From Bugulina stolonifera (lineage: Eukaryota; Bryozoa; Gymnolaemata; Cheilostomatida; Bugulidae): DNA of 64,000 bases. The position numbers were made by a program, and so were the translations under genes. Positions 63,998-64,000 of this stretch are shown one piece after another. Within the stretch, counting starts at the first letter, position 1, and each line of letters begins with the position of its first letter. The DNA lies in the NCBI GenBank assembly GCA_935421135.1, contig OW285191.1:744001-808000 (forward strand). The letters are read 5' to 3'. The notes under the pieces are model-generated. The model made no database searches, was not told where the DNA came from, and worked only from the letters and a program-made list of their open reading frames with translations.

Positions 63998-64000
63998 GTG
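63998..64000 (+). repeat. Start of a further monomer at right edge
   Basis: The last three bases (GTG) begin the next monomer in phase; the array continues beyond the window. Confidence 0.8.

Larger units (their letters stand above)
1..64000 (+). repeat. 228-bp satellite DNA array filling the window
   Basis: Seen: the same unit recurs every 228 bases from edge to edge, always in the same orientation, with 280 complete copies from 155 to 63997. Conserved landmarks in each copy are GTGA(C/G)TGAAA at the chosen start, GGTACAAAAC about 35 bases in, the dyad TAGTTTACAAACTA at about 86-99, TTGTCAAAAATC near 115, and a GCAAAG pair near 155-178. Length is strictly kept; the exceptions seen are six 1-base insertions, one 1-base deletion, one 2-base insertion and two 2-base deletions. 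No other sequence type interrupts it. Known: such AT-rich, homogenised, HOR-organised arrays are typical of eukaryotic centromeric or other constitutive heterochromatin. Inferred: centromeric or pericentromeric origin; the family and host are not recognised. Confidence 0.98.

Noticed and set aside
1..64000. CRISPR array or bacterial repeat system
   Set aside because: There are no short repeats with unique spacers; the whole 228 bases repeat with no unique spacer, and no cas-like gene is present.
1..64000. Tandem protein-coding repeats (for example a giant repetitive surface protein)
   Set aside because: The recurring frame is stopped by TGA in nearly every monomer and by TAA in many. I saw no long open frame in the supplied translations.
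1..64000. CENP-B box
   Set aside because: The CG-rich core of the known box is absent; the monomer has at most a few isolated CpG sites and no matching 17-base pattern.
1..64000. Transposon-derived origin (terminal repeats, target duplications)
   Set aside because: No inverted or long terminal repeats, no transposase or reverse transcriptase remnant, and no unit boundary other than the 228-bp period itself could be found.

Overview
The whole window is one uninterrupted tandem satellite DNA array. The basic unit is a 228-bp monomer, about 30% G+C (69 of 228 bases counted in the monomer at 839). It runs head to tail on one strand from base 1 to base 64000. From the first complete monomer at 155 to the last partial one at 63998 I follow 280 consecutive monomers; net length change is only 3 bases over 63.8 kb. 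I see no gene, transposon, tRNA, rRNA, unique-sequence island or strand switch. The array continues past both window edges. This is the architecture of eukaryotic heterochromatin: centromeric or pericentromeric, possibly subtelomeric or on a sex or B chromosome. I do not recognise the family or the species. CpG is scarce, which suggests a genome with cytosine methylation, but that is weak evidence.

Monomers fall into recurrent classes, which I letter A to V from linked diagnostic bases; one exemplar of each main class is annotated. Monomer phase is set arbitrarily at the conserved GTGA(C/G)TGAAA. Reading the class order shows several higher-order repeat (HOR) architectures. (1) 1-8134: irregular mosaic with a local expansion of T and U monomers (4031-6994). 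(2) 8135-19763: a 14-mer HOR of 3,192 bp (10643-13834 and a partial second copy), with Q-S dimer expansion. (3) 19764-40057: a 10-mer HOR of 2,280 bp in the order D-E-F-G-H-I-J-B-C-A. It has three intact copies and several deletion derivatives, which themselves recur in a still larger super-pattern. (4) 39602-51916: a block about 5 kb long duplicated 7,526 bp apart. (5) 48496-59437: a 24-mer HOR of 5,471 bp present as two back-to-back copies, followed by a shortened third copy to 63085.

Open frames of 63 to 101 codons recur every few monomers. They arise because 228 is 76 x 3, so every frame keeps phase around the array. They start only at GTG or TTG, are opened or closed by one GAA/TAA base change, and show no sign of being genes. 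The interest lies in the multi-level repeat history and in short conserved symmetric motifs inside the monomer. All class assignments were read by eye, not from a computed alignment.
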